Assembly: GCA_963281255.1 (NCBI GenBank)
Contig: OY725495.1
Span: 372,001 to 436,000, forward strand
DNA length: 64,000 nt
Reading direction: 5' to 3'
Origin: Aphrocallistes beatrix
Taxonomy: Eukaryota > Porifera > Hexactinellida > Sceptrulophora > Aphrocallistidae
The notes below the pieces were generated by a model. That model worked only from the letters and a program-made list of their open reading frames with translations. It had not been told where the DNA came from and did not search any database. Shown here in pieces: positions 27,201-33,200 of the stretch. The translations under genes were made by a program, and so were the position numbers. The number at the start of each line of letters is the position of its first letter. Positions within the stretch are counted from its first letter, which is position 1.

Positions 27201-30200
27201 TCACAGAATACTTATTATCTCCGCCATCATTGTTACAGGCTTCCAACTTGATTAGAGTGAGATTTGATCTGTATGGAACTGGAATCCTGAGAGCGTTTGT
27301 TATTTCGTAATGCGAAGTGTCTAATACGTGTGTTGTTTCATTGGGATTCGAGTTAAGAGGGAGTAGACGCGTGTATAGATATATTTTCTTGCTTGAAAAT
27401 AGTTGAATGCAGAAGAGTAAAACTATTATTAGCTTCAGTTGTTTCATTGAACCGTACAATTGCATTTTTGAAAGTCTACAATGCCAACATAGATATACTA
27501 GACAATCAAAATGCTGTTATCTACCTATTTTAATTGGTTGCCCTAATTTGGCTAACCACTGGTGTAGATTTATTGTCTAAACTCCTGAACTGACATTATA
27601 TAGCGTCAACATTATTATTAATTACTGTACTTTAATACTATATTTTTCTTTAGGAAAATGGAGATCGTTTGACAGCACAAATTCAGATTCACAATCCAAT
27701 GCTTCTGAGTACACTGGAATCTCTATTATCCCATATCACGCATATGTTCAAGAAACATAAATCTTTTCTAGTACGCATTGAAAACGCATACAAGAACTAC
27801 GACCAAACAACCACAATAGGAGGCATCATATGGCATCATGTAAGAATAGAAGACAATGATTTTTAGTCAATTTGAACTGTTGCTGATTCTATTCTATAAC
27901 TGATGGGTTATCTAGTTCTCACAGCCAGAACTCCTTGAAACCTACCTCAACTATATTCAATGCTACCAGGCTCTTATAGATACACTTAGATATGCCGCGA
28001 CGAAAACTTCCAATCGACAGGTACTATCCATGGTTTGATGTGTATAAAGTCGTTATAAACATGTTTACTATCCAATCTATCCAACTAGAAAAAGAACACA
28101 AATCCTAGAGATCCATTCGAGAAATTGACGCTTGCAGATTTACTGATTCAACCTATTCAGCGGCCTTTAAGATATCCATTAATTATCAAGGTTTGGTTGC
28201 TCTTGGATGCTATAGAATCCTCATTTTCAATGTTTATGCGTTTTGTAATGCAGGACTTACAAAAGCACAGTATCCCCGGGAGTTCAGAGCACCAACAGCT
28301 TGCCAATGCTCTGCTACAGGTCGGTGACTTTACAATGAAGATGAATGCTTGCTTGCAGACTGATGTTCCATCTGGTCCGGAAGTGCTCAAGGAATTAGAA
28401 ATTATGATAGATGGACTTGAAAATGTGAGTTTTTCGAATTAGGTTTCACTTTTGTTTTGACTAACTCTTTTCGGGGGTTTATTGACAACTTTTAGTGTAA
28501 TATATTTACAAATTTATTTTTTGATTTCCTATAGTTAATGAAGCCAAATCGTTTATTATTACGACTCGGAGGGGATTTCGTAACTGAAACGGTGAGTAAT
28601 TACTTCCTAGTAGAAACCTTTATTTTCGGATGAATTTAATAAATATCCTATAATACGTTTTATAGTTTCTAAATTGTTATGGATCTATAAGTCTCTTTGA
28701 TAATTCAGTCTATTGTAAGATATCCTAAAATCTCCAAAAATTGGGCTTCGTATTATTAGCTAGTTTCCCAGTGAATAGGCTAACTGTTGTTAGCACTCGA
28801 ACCATTATATAACATCACGGATCCCTGATCAGCATATTCAGTACAGTAGTCTATAGTCTTCATACACAAAATGGCATCAAGGCTATCTCCAATGGAAGAT
28901 TTACTTTTCATTAAGAAAGATGGCACTGGTTATGTTGGTTATTCTCAGAATTTGTTACTTGCAGAACTCACTGATATAGAGAAAAGTTTGCTCACTTGTA
29001 TTGAGTGTGAAGGAATCTTGAAAGATGCTTGTTTGGCAGATAAGGGCTATAAATGTCAGATTTGTGTCAAACCAGGCGAAGACACAAAGCCAGCCGAAGC
29101 AAATAGACACGCAGTGGGAATGCTTCAAGTGAGGTGTCCTTTATTCCAGGAAAAGTGTGAATGGTATGGCACTCTGAGCTGTCTAGTTGAGCATCTAGCA
29201 TCTGAATGTAGTCATCTGCCTATCGAGTGTCCCTATGGATGTACTAGCAGAATTTCACGAAGTGAATATCATTTACATTCTCAGTACGAGTGCAGCTTGC
29301 GTCCTACCAAATGTGGCTACTGCAGTAAAGTAGTTGCTTCTTCAGTTCTGAATGATCATTACACTAAGTGCCGCCAAGTGCCCGTTAACTGTCCGAACCA
29401 TTGTTGTAGCGAAGAGATTCCACAGGATTTGCTCATTAGCCATCTAGACAACCATTGTCCATTATCGCATGTTAATTGCCCTTTCGATAAGTTTGGTTGT
29501 TCAGCTGAGAAAATGCCGCGAAAAGACATTGAAGAACATGAAAGTGAATCTTTGAGGGAGCATATGCGGTTATTACTTCAACGCTTAGAGAAAGTTGAGT
29601 CGGCTATAACAACTAATCAGTCAGGAGGGACGCTATGGAAGATCGATATGATCAAAGATAAACTAGCAACAGGGGGCACTTATATTGGTCCGTATTTCTT
29701 CGTCGGACTTTGTAAGTTCCAAATAGTACTTATTGCCCAAGGGAAGCAGGCTAACCGCATTAGCTTCTACGTGCGCCTAATGAGAGGAGAGATGGATGCC
29801 AGTTTGCAGTGGCCTTTCAAAGGCAAGATGACTTTTACTCTCTTATCCAAGAAACCCAACGAGAAGAAAAGTCTCAAATATACTTTCCTAAGCGAAGTGA
29901 ACAACCCTAATTCCTTCACTCAGTTAGCAGAAGAAAATGCATGTTGTGTAGGGTTCACTATCAACAATGCCTTCCAGCATCTCTCACACGAAAAGTTGAT
30001 CTACGATAATGCAATCCTACTTAGGGCCTCGGTAGAAGTTTATTCAAACTTGTAAAATAATCCCACAGGAATCACATATATATATATACACACCAATGTT
30101 GCTCCATCAATTTAGTTCACTTAAGTTAAACTTAATGCTATGCATCAGTTAATAGACGTATTGTTAGAGTGATGAATCGGCTTTAGTTGTTTATATCCAA

Positions 30201-33200
30201 TATTGTAGTGTATGTAATTTGGGATTAAATGTTTGTTTGATGATTCATAACTTTAATTTCTTGTTGTTAAAGTTTATACAACCGATTTAAATATACATTT
30301 ACAAATATTGCGGTTATTCTTGGTTAAAAATTAACAAAATGTTGGACCATGATTAAATTGGAATTTGTAAAATTCAATTTCCTTTTCGAGTTTCTTTTTC
30401 TCTTCTCTCAGTTTGCACTTTTCTATTTCTAAAACGTCTACTTCGCTCTCCATTTGTGTTTCCAATTCACGTTGTATATTCCGACTTTTCTTCACGTAAG
30501 CTTTGCATTTGAGATTTCTTCTCATGCGTCTGATATACTCGACCTCCGCTGCTGTATAGAATCCAAGGCTTAGGATGTAGTTGAGCTGTTTAATCGGCAT
30601 TTCTTCAATCTCCTTCTTTCCTAGACACAAAGCATTTTGCAGTGGGTTTGAGAATACTTTTGAAAAATGTATATCTTTTGGTAGAGAATCAGTGTTTAAT
30701 TTTTTGCCTAAAATTGAATCTGGCGTTGTTTCATAGCTAAAATTCCCCAAATCACAATCCATTTTTTTTTCGATTTTAAATTGGTGCTTTAAATCTATTA
30801 ACTTCCAATCTACGTATATATATAGAAATTCGAATCTCTAGCTCTGTATTGCAATGGAATATATTATTGAATTTAACATATTATAAATATGTATTTCGAA
30901 ATCCTTGAAATATCAATCTTCGGTTTGATGAAGACATTCTCAAAGCAATCATATCTAGGTGTCTGCTAGGGTAGAGCGGATACATTATTTGCTTATTAAC
31001 TACGACGGATTAGTGATTGCATTTTAATTTCCTTTAGTTTATTTTAATCATTTCGTTATAATCAGTTTCGTTATTTTACCGTATTGATACGATGGGATTA
31101 ATTTGTATTGGTGTTTTATCAAAAGTATAATCTAATCTGTTTTATAATTGCATCCTCTCATTTATTGCATCTCTTTAGAAACCTCCAATGTATTATATGA
31201 ATCCACGTCGAGACAAGTGTATTTTCCTTTTCTCAGATCTGATAGTACTCTGTAATTCCAGACCCAAGAGCGGCACTTTAGTAAGAGCGTCCTCTTTCAG
31301 GTAATCTAAGCGAGGTTCAGTTTATTTTCATTTGCTATTTTCTTTTTATTTATACAAACACTCTAGTTCAGGAGATTCTACTCTTGATCTTGCGAAGAGA
31401 AAGCTTAAACTGATATGGGAAACTCCCATACAGAGAGTCGCAATTGAAACAAATGAATGTGAGTATCGTTGCTAAGTCACTAATGTTTATCCAAAATATA
31501 AAATACAAAACACAAATATAGTTCTGATTGCGATGAGTTAGCATCTGATACGTTTACCATGTTTAGCTATTGTGGAACGAGAGAAAACTAAAGCTGATAA
31601 ACAAGTCGAAAAGTTACTCGAAGATGAGAAACGATTGTCTGAAATGCTCTCCCAAATGCAAAGCTTACATTATGGGAACAATGTACGTTTGTGAAGTTCA
31701 ATTCTTGTATATTTAATTCAGGACATTTTAATCATTTAATTTATATCCCAAAGAGTTTGGAGAAAGTTATTACAGAATCTCTCCACCAATTGCACGCACA
31801 GATTTACGAGAAGAGATTGAAATTACCAAGTTACAACGCCTGCCTCACTCTTATTGACTTAGAATTGTAGGTTCTTTGGTCTTATCTTTAAGAAAAATTG
31901 AATTTAGAGATTGAATTTTAATAGCCGTATTATTTTAGGAGTGAGAAGCGAATAATCGTGTTTGTAGATGAACAAACAAAACTAGACTGGGTGAAAGCAT
32001 ATAAAGATGCCCGTGGAAAATTAGGTTAATTTGCCATACTAAATATTTCTGTATATCAATCAAATTTTAATGGAGGATAATACTTAAATTCGAATATATT
32101 TTAGAATGCGAACAACAAGAACTTAGTTGGATGTTCGACAGAAAAGACCTTACTATTTTTCCTCAATTCCTGAAACCCCTGATGCTAATGGAGAGCAGGA
32201 GTGGAATGGAAGCAACCTGCGCTTGTCAGGTGCAAACGACATCTCATAACGCGACAACACTCTGGGTGTGTCGTAGCGATAAGTTCGTTGGTCAAGTGGT
32301 GGAGTTGTCCTCTCAAAAAGGCTCATTACCGAATGTCAACGCATCTTATACTGTCAGTCCCTCTCCGATCATGTGTATCACCTCAGTTCCTGATATGAAC
32401 GCTGACTTAGCATCTGATAATGAAGGTTAATTCAGTTTAAACTTGTAAAACGAATATATCTCAGTTTTTTTATTTTTCGAGAAAAAAAACAGAGGGGGTC
32501 AATTTGACATTTATGAAAATTTATGAGGGGCAGGAGTAAAATTAATTGTTGTGTCAGTTACTTATTCAGATGTTCATGGGGGGGACAAAACCATTTTCAG
32601 GGGGAGTGAATTGTCTCCCTTGTCCTCCTTAGAAAAACCCTGTATCTAGCTTGAGTTGATCCAATTATTTTGTTATCTAGGTGCACAGGAAAATCTCTTA
32701 GTAACGAGGCCTAGGTCTTATTCTAGCAAGACATTCTCTGAGAAACGGAACATTCATAACAGACATACTCGGTATTCCTCAACTGTAAATTCTTACTCCG
32801 GAAGCATGACAGATGGAGCAAACATCTCTAAATGCTCTTCTGCCTCAAACTTATCCGACCACTATACTAATCGAGAGGTAGCTTAAAATTAAACTGTTTT
32901 GACTTGAATCAATCATTTCCTATACCAATGTTATACCATAGTACCAAGCTGATTCGGATCGATTTAATTCCAGTATTTCACCTCCTCAATCTCAGTGGAA
33001 CAATTCGCCGTTGTACGTAGAGACTTGCAGAGGTGCAGGAGACTTGATCACTATGGTTAGCGGGTCTGCTAACAGTCTCATCAGCACATCGGACTATGAG
33101 CCTTCTCTACTGAGCTTATTAGGGGAGTGTGGAAAGTATAACAAGAAATTTCTGTCACCTCCAATTCAAGATTCAATGATGAATAGTTCCAAGGAAGATT

